From contig JAMYGW020000004.1 of assembly GCA_025617375.2 (NCBI GenBank), forward strand, positions 1,798,001 through 1,862,000: a DNA stretch of 64,000 bases. The letters are read 5' to 3'. The notes beneath the pieces are model-generated. The model was not told the origin of the DNA. It was given only the letters and a program-made list of their open reading frames with translations, and searched no databases. A program made the translations under genes and the position numbers. Shown piece by piece: positions 11,167 to 22,712 of the stretch (its first letter is position 1; each line of letters opens with the position of its first letter). The stretch comes from Acarospora socialis. Taxonomy: Eukaryota; Ascomycota; Lecanoromycetes; Acarosporales; Acarosporaceae.

Positions 11167-11338
11167 TGTGCGAAGATGACTGTTACCACAAGGTTTTGTA
11201 ACTGGGAGGTGTTCACCTGGGCAATGACTGACAGTGATTGGCGTTAGGGAGCCGGGAGAAGCATACTTCAGTGTCGGAGAAGAACAAGTTGTCTGAAGGT
11301 AGCTTAATGGGCTGTATGTCCTTGCCAAGTTTACTTGA

Positions 11339-13895
11339 TCAAAGACCTTTCCATGCAAGTTTGGCTACGTGATCGGTCTTCTTCCTACTTTGTTTGACCA
11401 TCCCCAGGAACTTAAGATCCGCTAGCGCTTTGTAGAAGAGTGCCCTAACACCAGATCAGACTCTGGCCTTTGTGTCACGGTCTACTAGCGAAGCAACAGT
11501 AACGGTAATGAAATACGTACAGTGTCTTTTGTTCATCATCATCATCATCATCCTCCTCACCGTCGTCCTTCTCCCGTCCGACGATGGCGTAGAACGCAGA
11601 CCACAAGTCAAAGATGTTGATCAATGCGCCTGACTCAAGATACAGCTGGTACAATATGGCAGTGGGCGGCTGTGTCGATGAAAGGCCTTGATCGGAAGCC
11701 TTACAGCATATGCAGCCAAGGTAGTCTTGGGGCGCTGACAAGGCACGCTCAATAGCGAATCTTGGCTTGGCAGTGAAGACATCTCTGTGTGGGGACCTAA
11801 GGTCGTATATGAAGATTTCGTGCATAAACAGAGTCGAAGGGTTGATCAAAATCCTTGAGATGTAACTCTGGATAACGTCATGAACGCTGTTGACAATCTT
11901 GGAGTATGCTGCATCATCCCTGGAAAGCGAGGACTTCTGTTTGCTGAGCTCGACTTTCTGAGCTACGACTGTTGTTCTCAGCGTCTCGTGTCGGACATCG
12001 TGCTCACTTCGCAGAGCCTTGCCATTGCTGCCGAGGCCCTTCACCAGTCTTCGTAACTGATCTCGAAGACCCAACAACTCCGCGTCAGCGACCACTAAAA
12101 TCTTTGAGAGGAGGTCGTCAAGTCTATCAGAAGGCATTTTCTTGAGTGAAAGTAGGGCATCTCTGATCATTGCTGAATTGGCAAGTTCTCCGGACATTGC
12201 TTTGACGTATAGCTCCGAGCGTTGTATGTCAGTCTTCTGTGTGCTTGAATGGATGATTTGAATGCGCTCAAGAGCACTAATCATATTGTTCACAGTGTCC
12301 TGGCCTTCCTGAAGCTTTTGCAGCACAGTTTTCCAGAGAAATACGTCGTCGTTAAGCAGATCTCGAACAGTTTCGACGCGACCCTCCACCAGGTTCTCTT
12401 CCGCAAACCTAAGGCTGTTAGCGCTTTGAGGCCTCTATTTCACCTATGGAACACTGACTTGCGGAAGGAAGGAAGATTCCGTATTGCCTCAAAGTGCTCT
12501 GACTGCAGTGATACGTGGGAAGGGTCACTCGTGAGTAAGATACTCAGAGGATTCGCATAGAAATGAGCCATGTACGCATACTAACAGCAAGTAAACAACC
12601 GAGAACGTGTGGACGTGTATTCAAACACGCACCTTCAGCGCCATAAGAAAGGCTTGAACACTCTGCACATGGTCTCGCTGCCTCTCCAGTAGCATTTTAC
12701 TCAATGATGAACCGAGCCACATTGTTCGAAGGTTTGTTTGCGCAGTCGTAGCGATGAAGACCGACTCTAGTGACTCCTCTACTCTTGCAACATCGAACTT
12801 CTCGCCTTTCAAACATCTTATAGTTGATCGGGGTAGTTTGTCGTGAAATAAGTCTACAGATGTTGCGATACCGAAAAGAAGTATAAATGTGATACGGTCC
12901 CGCCAAGAGCTGGTAAGAGTAAGCTTCGTGTGGCTATATGTCTGCAGGCAACCCACTGGAAAAGTGCAATCAGTTCTGCCAGCAAACTCCCATCAAAGGC
13001 TTCACTATCTTGAAAACCCACAACAACTGTTCGAACATTGTTTATCTGAACATATTCATGGAGTATTTGGAGATCATAGTTGAGCAATTTGCGACCCTGT
13101 CGTCATATCAGCGGAGACCATCATGAACCGCAAATGCCATACCCTTATCTGGTCAGACAACAAGTCGTCTTCCTCAGAGCCTGGGGTTTGATTCGTTGCG
13201 GCCTTAATCAGTTGCTTCAGGACAGTCTTGAGGTTGGGTGCATGGCCAGAACGTAGAATGACGACCGGACCAGCATTTTCGATAGCAACGCGCGCCGCCA
13301 GTCGGTCAAAAAGCTTTCCATGACCTGCTATGTTCGGGCCAGCGAGGATAAGACCAGTAGATAACTTCTCGAGGCAGCTATCATCTAGTCTGTCAAAACG
13401 AATCATATACAGTGGTTCGTTCTGTACTTACAGTCTTGGAGCATTCCTTACGAAAGTAGCGACCTCTTCAAGAGTAGTCGAATTGACATCGTCAAGGAGG
13501 TGCTATATATTATTAGCCTCTTGTCACTGATAGAGTCGAGGGGTTAATTCTGACATCAACATGAGTCTGTTGCTTCCTCCAAAGTTCTCGAAAGGCAGCG
13601 TGCCGTGATTGTATATTGTCGGGCTTTTCAGCTCCGTCCAGCAGTGGGGTAAAGACTGCCTGTAACGGTTCTACCAGAGATGAAGCTGCTGTTGCGACCT
13701 TCCTTTTCTTCTTAGGGGGCTCGGCATTCTGATGTGCACTGGTAGTGGGCTTGAAGACATGGCAGGCCTAAGAATGGTTAGAAGGAGACAATATTCGTAA
13801 AAGGATATCAATACAGTAGCTACCTGATGGCCTACAGAGTCGTGCTCTTCAAGCTGGTTTGACGCAGTATCATTAATGATTTTAGTAACAGACAT
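11339..13895 (-). CDS. ORC3: Orc3, origin recognition complex subunit 3
   Basis: Part of the complex that marks replication origins and loads MCM. Nine exons: 13895-13824, 13767-13555, 13502-13432, 13389-13143, 13096-12957, 12909-12633, 12580-12459, 12408-11521, 11444-11339; all phases agree and give 711 residues. After an N-terminal tail with a basic PKKKRK stretch (possible nuclear signal), the AAA+-like domain reads LLDDVNSTTLEEVATFVRNA, STGLILAGPNIAGHGKLFD, VVILRSGHAPNLKTVLKQLI, RTVVVGFQDSEAFDGSLLAE and SWRDRITFILLFGIATSVDL. Then ERQRDHVQSVQAFLMALKYA, MAHFYANPLSIL and RVETVRDLLNDDVFLWKTVL lead into the helical C-terminal half; the end is ALFYKALADLKFLGMVKQSR plus a basic tail, as in other fungal Orc3. 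A GAT repeat encodes an acidic run (EEDDDDDD) near the C-terminus. There is no Walker ATPase motif, as expected for Orc3. Confidence 0.92.
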
Positions 13896-14084
13896 GTTTC
13901 CTCTCTTCACGAACCATTCAACTTCAACTTGGGACTTCGCGTGTCGTGCTATCGCGTCGCGCCACGCTAACTAAATAAGTCCGATTTGGTTTCACTGATT
14001 AGAATTTCTCCAATTCTATAACTTTGTACATACTCTAGGGTCATGAGATTCCCTTTTCCCATTCCATATTGCTGACCACTATTA
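13896..14084. promoter_or_regulatory. Divergent promoter between ORC3 and the PPR-like gene
   Basis: This 189-bp gap between two outward-facing start codons is AT-richer than the flanking coding DNA. No defined element is recognised. Confidence 0.5.
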
Positions 14085-16625
14085 ATGCCCTCATGGAGAT
14101 TTTGCGGGGCTCGATGTCAGAGATGCTTTCCTGCTGGCCTGATTGGAGGTGCCCACGGCGCCTTCAAGCCCAGGACGTTCTGCGCCAGTCGCCGTTTGCC
14201 AGAGAGGGAGGTAAAGAACTATAAGCCGGCTGTGAGAGGGAAGTTCAAGCTGGCAAGTCAGTACGATGGGCTGTCTTCTACCGAATATGGCGGCGAGGAT
14301 TTGGATGATGCCAAAAGCATCAAGGAAAGAATTACTCGCTTAGAGCAAGAGCTGAAAGCACTACAGAAGGGATTTCTATCGACTGGCAGGCCCTCTTTCG
14401 ATCAGTTCACCGCTGCGCAGAAAGTGGAGCTCGCCAAAGCTCTTCAAGACGGATCAATCACAGTTTCAGGGGAGTCTTTAACAACCCCGAATGGGCCCAA
14501 CGACCAAGCTTCATCGTCAGCGTCGAAGATCTCCATCAGTCCCGACAGCTCTTCTGATACAGCTGGTTTGCATATTCAGCTACCGCTATTTGAAGAAGAC
14601 GATGTGTCTTTGGCTCAGTTGAATGCATGGATACGAGAAGCCGCAAGGAAACCATCGGATGAGGAAGTTCGGAAAGAACTATGGAGGTGGTACTCGAGGT
14701 GCAAGCAAAGCCTTCCATCACTACTTCATATCATTCCCGACAATGCTTGGAAGGTTATATGGGAATCGCAGCACCATGTGTCACCTTCGAACCGTGACCG
14801 TACAGCTCATCTGAAGATTCTGGCCCAAGACATACTGGCTAGTGGCCGTGTATTGGACTCCGAGCAGAGGCTGTCATACATAGATTCGTTGTTCGCGGAA
14901 GGTGAGGTCGATCAGGCTCTGCAAGAATGGAAATCAAATAGCGAGACTCTCGGTGCAAAGGGGCCAACAGTCCATGAATACTGGGCGTTGGGTGTGCGTA
15001 TGTACGCGGCTCAAGGCCTGCCAGAAGCAGCGCAGGAGACAGCCAATAACTACCTGGGTGGTCAAGAGGGGTCCCACGTCAGAGTTCTAATCCCGGTCAT
15101 CGAAGCCTGGGCAAAAAATCGTGACGAGTCCGGGCTTCGCACAGCTTGGAGTCTGTACGTTCGATTAAAAGCGCAACTTGGTGAGGAATTGAGCATGGAG
15201 GACTACGACAAAGTTAGCATGGGCTTCATGAATGTTGGTAGAACGGACCTCGCGCTAGCAGTGTTCAGGGATATGATGCTTACGGAGGCGCCGTCTGGGG
15301 AATACTCTACTACACTTTACTCACGAGTTATGGGTGTCATTGGGACGCTACAAACGAAAAGTATCGATCAATCGGAGTTGAACAATGTAAGCTTGTCAGC
15401 ACTAACCATACTGCCTCGGAGATTCCAAAATAAGTTTTTCTACGGTAGCTGGTTGAAGAAACTTATAGGCATGGGCGAGGTTGATGCCGCTGCAATGGTT
15501 ATCGAGCTAATGTACGAGCGGCGCGTCAAACCGGACGCAAAGCATCTGAACGGCATTATAGGTGCATGGTTGCGACTTGGGGGTACGGAGTCAAGGAAAA
15601 AGGCGGAAACGATGGGTTGGGCGATGATCCGAGAACGCTTGGATTTCGTGGAACGAAGGAACACCCAAGAGGGGCAAGGGCAAACACCTTCAAAGCCATC
15701 GCTGCAGGTTCTAGAGGGCCCTCAGATCCCGCGATTTCTCCAAAGAACTGTATCACGTGCAACTGTCGAGACCTTCTCCATACTGGTCCTTTATTACTCG
15801 AGACGGGCCATGTATCCAATCGTCGAACACCTGACAGAATTGCTTGCTGCGGCCGAACTATCTCCAAATACGTATTTCATGAACCATCTCCTCTACGCCT
15901 TACTCCGCAAACAAGATTATGTTAAGGCATGGGATCTATTCTCGCGAATGAAGCCGAGGGTAAAGACCGATCTGGAGACATTCGCATGCCTATGGGATTG
16001 TGAGAAGCAGTGTGTCGACACCAGCAGGGTGCCGAGGATGGGATTCTTTCCGAACCCTCGACGTCTCTTCCGAGCCATGATTGCTTGGCACTCCAAAGCT
16101 TCTTCACGAGAGCAGCTTGTCGCCAGGGAAGAGTTCACAAAGGAGTTGTACGATCAGGTCATCCGCTGCTTCTCCTTAAGCAAAGACTTCGAAGGCACGC
16201 TGGTGGCCATGCATGCAATGAGTCAGTCATTCGGCATGTATCCGGACCCAGACACAGCGAGGATGATAGCCCTGCACATCTCACGGCTGCGATCACGGGA
16301 CTCGGACGTCCGTCGAAGTCGCCGGTCGAGGATGGTCAGAGTCTCGACCAGCAAGGGAGACTTGGCAAAAATCGCCAAGGTGCTCGAGATCCTCACGGAC
16401 CGTCGGTTGGAGGTGCTGGCAGATCGTGGCATGAAGTTCGACGACTTAGATGAGCAACAGCAAGCAGATGAGCAGCTATATCTGATGTCGGAGCTCCTGC
16501 GTGCCGTCCTGAACAAGGTGACGGGAGACCCCTCGATTACGGAGACGAATGTTCAGGAGGCAGCCTGGGACATGGGCGTTGGCGGTATGCACATGGAAGA
16601 CCCTCTTAATTCTGCCGGCCGATAA
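14085..16625 (+). CDS. Pentatricopeptide-like mitochondrial protein
   Basis: Intronless gene of 846 residues. The N-terminus is basic and lacks acidic residues for about 40 positions (MPSWRFCGARCQRCFPAGLI, KPRTFCASRRLPER), as in a mitochondrial targeting sequence. A coiled-coil-like segment follows (AKSIKERITRLEQELKALQK). From about residue 220 the protein is built of helix pairs with PPR character: YIDSLFAEGEVDQALQEWKS, VHEYWALGVRMYAAQGLPEA, YDKVSMGFMNVGRTDLALAV, MVIELMYERRVKPDAKHLNG, FSILVLYYSRRAMYPIVEHL, NHLLYALLRKQDYVKAWDLF. Such fungal proteins act in mitochondrial RNA processing, translation or complex assembly; the sequence does not say which, and similarity to the complex I assembly factor CIA84 is only a guess. 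The start is the first ATG of a frame with no competing upstream ATG. It shares a 189-bp promoter region with ORC3. Confidence 0.75.
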   Translation: MPSWRFCGARCQRCFPAGLIGGAHGAFKPRTFCASRRLPEREVKNYKPAVRGKFKLASQYDGLSSTEYGGEDLDDAKSIKERITRLEQELKALQKGFLSTGRPSFDQFTAAQKVELAKALQDGSITVSGESLTTPNGPNDQASSSASKISISPDSSSDTAGLHIQLPLFEEDDVSLAQLNAWIREAARKPSDEEVRKELWRWYSRCKQSLPSLLHIIPDNAWKVIWESQHHVSPSNRDRTAHLKILAQDILASGRVLDSEQRLSYIDSLFAEGEVDQALQEWKSNSETLGAKGPTVHEYWALGVRMYAAQGLPEAAQETANNYLGGQEGSHVRVLIPVIEAWAKNRDESGLRTAWSLYVRLKAQLGEELSMEDYDKVSMGFMNVGRTDLALAVFRDMMLTEAPSGEYSTTLYSRVMGVIGTLQTKSIDQSELNNVSLSALTILPRRFQNKFFYGSWLKKLIGMGEVDAAAMVIELMYERRVKPDAKHLNGIIGAWLRLGGTESRKKAETMGWAMIRERLDFVERRNTQEGQGQTPSKPSLQVLEGPQIPRFLQRTVSRATVETFSILVLYYSRRAMYPIVEHLTELLAAAELSPNTYFMNHLLYALLRKQDYVKAWDLFSRMKPRVKTDLETFACLWDCEKQCVDTSRVPRMGFFPNPRRLFRAMIAWHSKASSREQLVAREEFTKELYDQVIRCFSLSKDFEGTLVAMHAMSQSFGMYPDPDTARMIALHISRLRSRDSDVRRSRRSRMVRVSTSKGDLAKIAKVLEILTDRRLEVLADRGMKFDDLDEQQQADEQLYLMSELLRAVLNKVTGDPSITETNVQEAAWDMGVGGMHMEDPLNSAGR

Positions 16626-16810
16626 GGTCCAATCTTGTAAAATAATTCAATCATCGCATAGCGTGGCGTCTGGTATTTAGATATTACAAATCATAGTCTT
16701 CAGGCACAAAGCAGGGAAAAATATCCCCAGGGGTATATCTATGACGGTAATCCAATGACACCAACCTTCGCAGCTAAGCAGCCCTTAAACCCAAGTCAAA
16801 CATCTCCGTA

Positions 16811-17936
16811 TCAATCATGATCATCCTCCGTAATCCCGGGACACCCCTCCATGCCCTCATCCGGATACGCATACTTACACCAAAAGCAATACCGATACCG
16901 CTCCCTCAAATACGCCACCAACCTCCGCAACCTCTCCGCCGGCTCCAACGCCTCGAACGCCTCCAACTCCGCGTCCTCCTCCTCGACCTCCTCCTCCACA
17001 TCCCCCACCGCCAACCGATCGTCCCTATCCGCCTCCGGATCCGCGTACGTCGGGGCGCGCGACAAGCTCTGCTGCAAATCGTAGCGCATGCGCCGCTCGC
17101 GCTCTTTCTCCTCCCGACGCCGAACGAGACCTCGCCAAAGCACGTGGATCGACTTCGTAGGGCGCTTGACCTCGCTCTTCGTCTTCTTCCCACCCTCCTC
17201 TTGCCCTTGTTTCTGTCTCTCACTCTCACCCCGACCATCCCCGTCCCGCTCCCTTTCCACCGCCTCACAATCCAACCTCTCCACCACGCCCATCGCCCCC
17301 AACACCATCCCGTCCACTCTCCTCGCCTCCCTCTCGCTCCTGACCCGCTCCCTGTACTCCCCCTCCTCGGCCCGCACTCTCTTCCCCTCCCTCTCCGCCT
17401 CCTCGCGCACCTTCCTCTTCCGCTCACTATCAAGCCCAATCCCGCCTCGATCCTCCTTCACCACCAGCTCCAGCGGCTCCGTGCGCGCATCGACGGCCGC
17501 GCTTGACCCTAGGGTGGTTCCGGGCTGGTAGCCCAGCTTCGCCATGATCGCGAAGCCCTTGTTCGTCGGCGTTTGCGGGAGCGAGGTGCTGAGGGCGGTG
17601 GTGCGCGCGGTGGCGGCGAGGGAGGCGACGGCGGATTTGGGGGGCGGGTGGGATTTGGTGTAGGCCTGTAGAGGGAGAGGAATGTTAGCTGACTGGCGGA
17701 GATGGAGGGAAAGGGAAAGGGGAAATGGAGAGAGGCGGGGGTGGACGTACTTCGCGCTGCTTGCGGAGGCGGCGCTGCGTGTAGGTTTCTTTCGCTTTGG
17801 GGAGGGCGGGCTCGGTGATGGTCATGGACATGTAGTCTTCTTCTTCCGCGTCCGACTTGCCGTTGTTTGTCGGTGGTGGGGCTTGGGAAGGGGAGGTGGA
17901 GGTGGGTGTGGGCGAAGGAGTAGTGGATACTGCCAT
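16811..17936 (-). CDS. G-patch and DUF4187 protein (GPATCH11-like)
   Basis: Probable RNA-processing cofactor. Exons 17936-17751 and 17665-16811 give 346 residues; the intron is 85 nt with GTACGT donor. The N-terminus is Pro/Thr/Ser-rich and carries EEEDYMSMTITEP, then KETYTQRRLRKQRE. The G-patch is read as GFAIMAKLGYQPGTTLG (about residues 90-106) followed by EPLELVVKEDRGGIGLD, the usual glycine pattern. A long charged coiled stretch (ERKRKVREEAEREGKRVRAE) separates it from the C-terminal DUF4187 box, YRYCFWCKYAYPDEGMEGCP followed by GITEDDHD at the stop, which has the CxxC pair and terminal acidic motif of that family. G-patch proteins usually stimulate DEAH-box helicases; the partner cannot be told from sequence. 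The gene is very GC-rich, giving long shadow frames on the other strand. Confidence 0.88.
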
Positions 17937-18327
17937 GATGGGATGGTGGGTGAGTCGGACGGAAGGGTTTTGCTGAGGAATACGACTTGATGTGTGAGAC
18001 GTGGTTTTCGATATAGTTTGAGTCTTGGCGGGTCCGAACCTTCGTTGTTATCGGCAAGTGAGGTTTTCAATGCATGATCGTCTCTCTAGGATCTACATAT
18101 GAAGTCAGTTACTAGTGAATATATACAGACGTCGTTACATATGTGAGGGCAGTGCTCCTCTATATATCAACGCATACAGTGTTCTCCCGTGTGGTAAGCC
18201 TGGACGAAATCCTGGACTGTGTGGAGTGGAGGGGAATATACGGATGCTATGACTTGGTATCATAAATACAAAGCGACAGCTGCTCAACCAATCACAGTCC
18301 AAGAAAGACACCCAGCTTTTATCTACT
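17937..18327. other. Intergenic between G-patch gene and CPA2
   Basis: This 391-bp gap holds the promoter of the G-patch gene and the 3' UTR of CPA2. No gene, RNA or repeat is seen. Confidence 0.5.
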
Positions 18328-21300
18328 CTAATTATGGCTCCCTATGAAATCACTCCATTTCCGCACTTCGGGCGGTATACCCTCCTTTCGTGGTAGTTTG
18401 GCATTGATGCATTGCGCGAAAAGCAGTGCGGTCTGTGCTTTGTGTCAGTAACCATCAACAAGTCCAAAGAGGGGAACTTAGACATACCTTGGGCTCCATG
18501 AACAGCGGAACACCAAAATCGACTGCGTTCCTCCTCATAACGTAGTCCTCGTCCAGAAGGGTCTTTCCCCTCTGACTGGCGAGGTTAAAGACACCCCTGA
18601 TGTCGTACTTCTTGAACACATCTCTCAACGCTCTCTTGTCCTCTTTTGGGAATTCGATCACCTCGACTGAGACCTGGTTCCTCGCCGTGGCTTCTATGTG
18701 TTTCTTTACGTCTTTGCTTGCAGCAAAAAGCTTGTAGCCAAGGGGGCTAACGTAGTCGACGATGGCAGACAGCTCCGGTTTTGACGTGTCGCCGCCGAAG
18801 AGTATACCTTCACCGGGTTCTGGTACTCGGAAGTTCATCGTCGATTGTATTGATGTCCAGTACGCCTCGATGAGGTCGTTGCCGAAGCACGCGATCTCGC
18901 CAGTACTAGACATTTCGACGCCTAAGAATGGGTCTGCTCCAGCCAGTCGAGTCCACGAGAATTGAGGCACCTTGGTAGCAAGGTAATCCCTTTTCACTGC
19001 CATTACATCCCTGGGCTCGATCACATCACGGCCGACCAAAGCTTTTGTGGCAATGTCGATGAAGTTTGTGCCCAGTACTTTACTGACGAAGGGAAATGAA
19101 CGTGAAGCGCGGAGATTACACTCGATGACTTTCAGGGCAGGTTCACCGCCAGCAGGGTCATCTGCTTTGATGATTTGCATGTTGAAAGGTCCGGTTATGT
19201 TCCAGGCTTTAGCAACTTTCTGTGCAATCTCCTTTAGACGGCCCATGACAGCGTCGTCGAGATTGACAGGCGGGAGAACAAGCGTAGCGTCACCGGAGTG
19301 CACACCAGCAGCTTCGACGTGTTCGCTGACGGCATGGATGATCAGCTTCCCTCCGGAGCCAACTGCATCAACGTCAATTTCCTGGGCCCCTTCGATGAAC
19401 TTGGTGATAACCACGGGATGGTCTGGAGACACGGCGCTAGCGGATATAAGCTTGTCCTTCAGCTCGTCTTGACTCCTGATAACGCTCATGGCAGCACCTG
19501 AAAGTACATAGCTGGGTCGGACGAGTACTGGATATCCCACTTCTTCCGCAAAGGATTCTGCGTCTGAAACCGAAGTCAACTCTTTCCATGCAGGCTGATC
19601 GACTCCGATGCTATCAAGGATTTGAGAAAACTTATGCCGGTCTTCGGCCTTGTCGATATCTTGAGGATCCGTCCCAAGCACATGGGCTCCGCCGGTCTCT
19701 TGCAGCCTCAGTGCAATGTTCTGCGGCAATTGGCCACCCACAGACACCACTACGCCACTAGCAGATTCTAGCTCATAGATATCCATAACCCGTTCATAGC
19801 TTAGCTCCTCAAAGTACAGTTTATCGGCTGTATCGAAATCTGTCGAGTATGTTTCCGGATTGTAGTTAATCATTATCGTCTTCTTGCCCATCTCTCTCAG
19901 CGACAACGTCGCATTTACAGCACACCAATCAAATTCAACGGAGCTGCCAATACGGTAGACGCCACTTCCGAGTATTATTGTACCGTGGTCGTTGAACGTC
20001 ACATCATGAGAGGTTGCATTGTAGGTCGTATACAGATAGTTCGTGTCCGCAGGAAACTCCGCAGCAAGTGTGTCAATTCTCTTGACGAATGGCTTGATAC
20101 CGAAGCCTTTTCTCCTGGCACGGACTTCCTCTTCTGAACAGCCAACAGACATCGCGATCTGTTTGTCGGAGAACCCCATTTTCTTGGCCTTGCTCACTAG
20201 CTCCTTCTTCAAGCCAAACAGGCTTCCGACATCTTCGAGCTCGTGCTGAACGTCCACAATGTTCTGTAGCTTGAACAAGAACCATTTGTCGATCTTGGTA
20301 AGATCGTGGACCTTATCCACCGAGTAATTCTCGTGAAGCATAGCCTGTCCGACAGCAAGCCACCGTCGATCCGTAGGATTTCGCAGTGTCTCGTCCAAAT
20401 CCTCGAATTTGTTTCCCTGGAAACCTACATACTTCGGATCCACCTGTCGGATAGCCTTCTGGAAGGACTCCTCAAATGTCCGGCCAATAGCCATGACTTC
20501 TCCCACAGACTTCATGGAGCTACCGATGTCTCGCTTGACATGCTGGAACTTGCTCAGGTCCCATCTGGGGATTTTCGTGACGATGTAATCCAGACTCGGC
20601 TCAAAGTTCGCAGTCGTCGTTTTTGTGACAGCGTTCGGCAGCTCAGGTAAGGTATGCCCGAGACCGATCTTCGCAGCTGTATACGCCAGCGGATATCCGG
20701 TAGCTTTGGATGCCAGAGCGGAGGAGCGAGATAAACGAGCGTTGACCTCAATCACCCTGTAATCTAATCCGTCTGGCTGCAAGGCGTACTGGACATTGCA
20801 CTCGCCCACTACACCCAAGTGACGGACAATCTTGATAGCAGCCGTTCGGAGCATGTGATACTCTTCGTCACTCAGCGTCTGACTCGGAGCGACCACGATA
20901 CTGTCACCTGTGTGTATGCCCAAGGGATCAAAATTCTCCATATTACAGACGGTGATGCAATTGTTGCTCCCATCCCGGACGACTTCATACTCCACTTCTT
21001 TCCAACCCTTCAGGGACTTCTCGACGAGGATCTGAGGCGACAAGGTGAGTGAACGGGATGAGAGGTTTTTGAGCTCTTCTTCGTTGTTCGCGAAGCCGGA
21101 TCCTAGACCTCCTAAAGCGTAGGCGGATCGAACGATGATGGGATACCCAATCTTCGAAGCAGCAGCGAGAGCTTCGTCGACGCTTCCAACGGCCAGTGAC
21201 TCCGCAATCGGAATGTCAATTTCTTGTAATGCCTTTGCAAAAAGATCTCTGTCCTCACTTGTCTCTAGGGTTTTGATGCTCGTCCCCAGGACCTTGACGC

Positions 21301-22028
21301 CGTAGCGCTCGAAGATACCCATCCTGTTCATTTGCACTCCAAGGTTCAACCCCGTCTGACCACCGAAGGTCAGCAGGACTCCATCCGGCCTTTCCCGCTC
21401 AATCACATACGTGACATATTCCGGCGTCACTGGCAGATAATAAACCTCGTCTGCGAGCTTGTGGTCGGTTTGAATTGTTGCAATGTTAGGGTTGATTAGT
21501 ACAGATTTGACATTGGCTTCTTTGAGAGCTTTGAGTGCTTGTGAACCTAAAGGGGAATGGTATATTAGCACTCTTGGAGTGTCAGTGAAGCATCCAAGCT
21601 TCTTCGAGCGTTGAAATGTCTAAGTCATCACTTATGGGTCTGGAGGAGGGAGCTGGGCACGAAGGAGTTAGGGCATGAGTCAACTCACCAGAGTAGTCGA
21701 ACTCTCCAGCTTGCCCAATACTAAGACCACCACTACCAATCACCAGCACTTTCTTGACGTCGACTAGATTCCTCCCTCCCAAGATCACCCCGCTCTCGAG
21801 GTACGCTTTTGCATTGGGGGCTTCCTGACTAGCTACTCTGCATGTGGCCGACCTCGTGAAGGTCCTCTTCTGTTGCCACGGCGGTGTGGGGGTCTTGCAC
21901 AATAGGTTCGAAGGAATCCGAGGTGCCGCCCGGGTCGTAAGAGTGCGCAAGAAAGGTGATGTGGTTGCTGAGCAGCATTGTCGATAAAGAGCGGACGTTC
22001 GGCCTGCAAGATGGCCGGACAGAGCCAT
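18328..22028 (-). CDS. CPA2: Carbamoyl-phosphate synthase, arginine-specific large chain, mitochondrial
   Basis: Makes carbamoyl phosphate from bicarbonate, ATP and ammonia (passed from the small glutaminase chain) for arginine synthesis. Exons 22028-21689, 21546-18488 and 18432-18328 give 1,167 residues. The first ~60 residues are Arg/Ser/Thr-rich without acids (a mitochondrial transit peptide). The first synthetase half starts KKVLVIGSGGLSIGQAGEFD, with TFGGQTGLNLGVQ, SAYALGGLGSGFANNEEELK and EVNARLSRSSALASKATGYP; the second half has TIILGSGVYRIGSSVEFDWC, VLVRPSYVLSGAAMSVI and ECNLRASRSFPFVSKVLG, the paired ATP-grasp halves of all CPS large chains. The C-terminal regulatory domain ends after the last intron with LLFAQCINAKLPRKEGIPPE. 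No aspartate transcarbamylase or glutaminase is fused, which separates it from the pyrimidine enzyme. The first intron (21688-21547, 142 nt) is longer than most here. Confidence 0.95.
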
Positions 22029-22712
22029 TGCGCAGCGCGCGTATTGCTGTGACTTACGACAAGCTCAAAGGGAACTGGATCTGAGCTTGCTCAAGCCCTT
22101 CGAGGCCGTTTGGAGCCCTGATTGCCAGACGAGGTCGATGTGGGCCGGTGTCAAAAACTTAGTGTTGCGTTGCGGGCTAGGGTGCAGTAGAAGCTTTGTG
22201 TTTGGCGATAAGGCCCACTGATAATAGAAAAACCTTCAATGGGTCTTTCCTTGCGTTACATACTGCATGAAAATTGTTGTATTGGAAATTAGACAGAGAG
22301 CCCCTCAGTCTAAGATTTTACTACATATCCACTCGAGCAGAGAAGTAAAGTGTTGATGTTCAGTTGTTGCACTTCCATGCACATTTACAGGCTTTGCTGG
22401 TCATCGGATCTTCAACGTCGACCACGAGGGGTGAAAAACAGTGATTGGGCTCGTGATTATTACAGCTCACACTTTAGGTTTAGGGTATTGAAATAATTTG
22501 ATTCTTTTTGCTATGCACATTGCCAGGCTAGGTACTTTGCATAAGGATGCTGAAAGTGTGCTATGTGTGTCCCTGACCGGCATCCTTTCTCCACGGAGCA
22601 AAATCCTGACGTGCATTGGCGCGGATGTGGGAAGTGAAAGATCCTGCACAGATGTCAGAAGGGTGCTCCGTTGAACCCGAAAGCCCTTGCTTCGACAATC
22701 GCAAAGAGAGAC
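22029..22712. other. Intergenic upstream of CPA2
   Basis: This 684-bp region holds the CPA2 promoter and the 3' UTR of the next minus-strand gene. Open frames are short and have no motif. I see no uORF resembling the arginine attenuator peptide, which belongs to the small-chain gene in fungi. Confidence 0.45.
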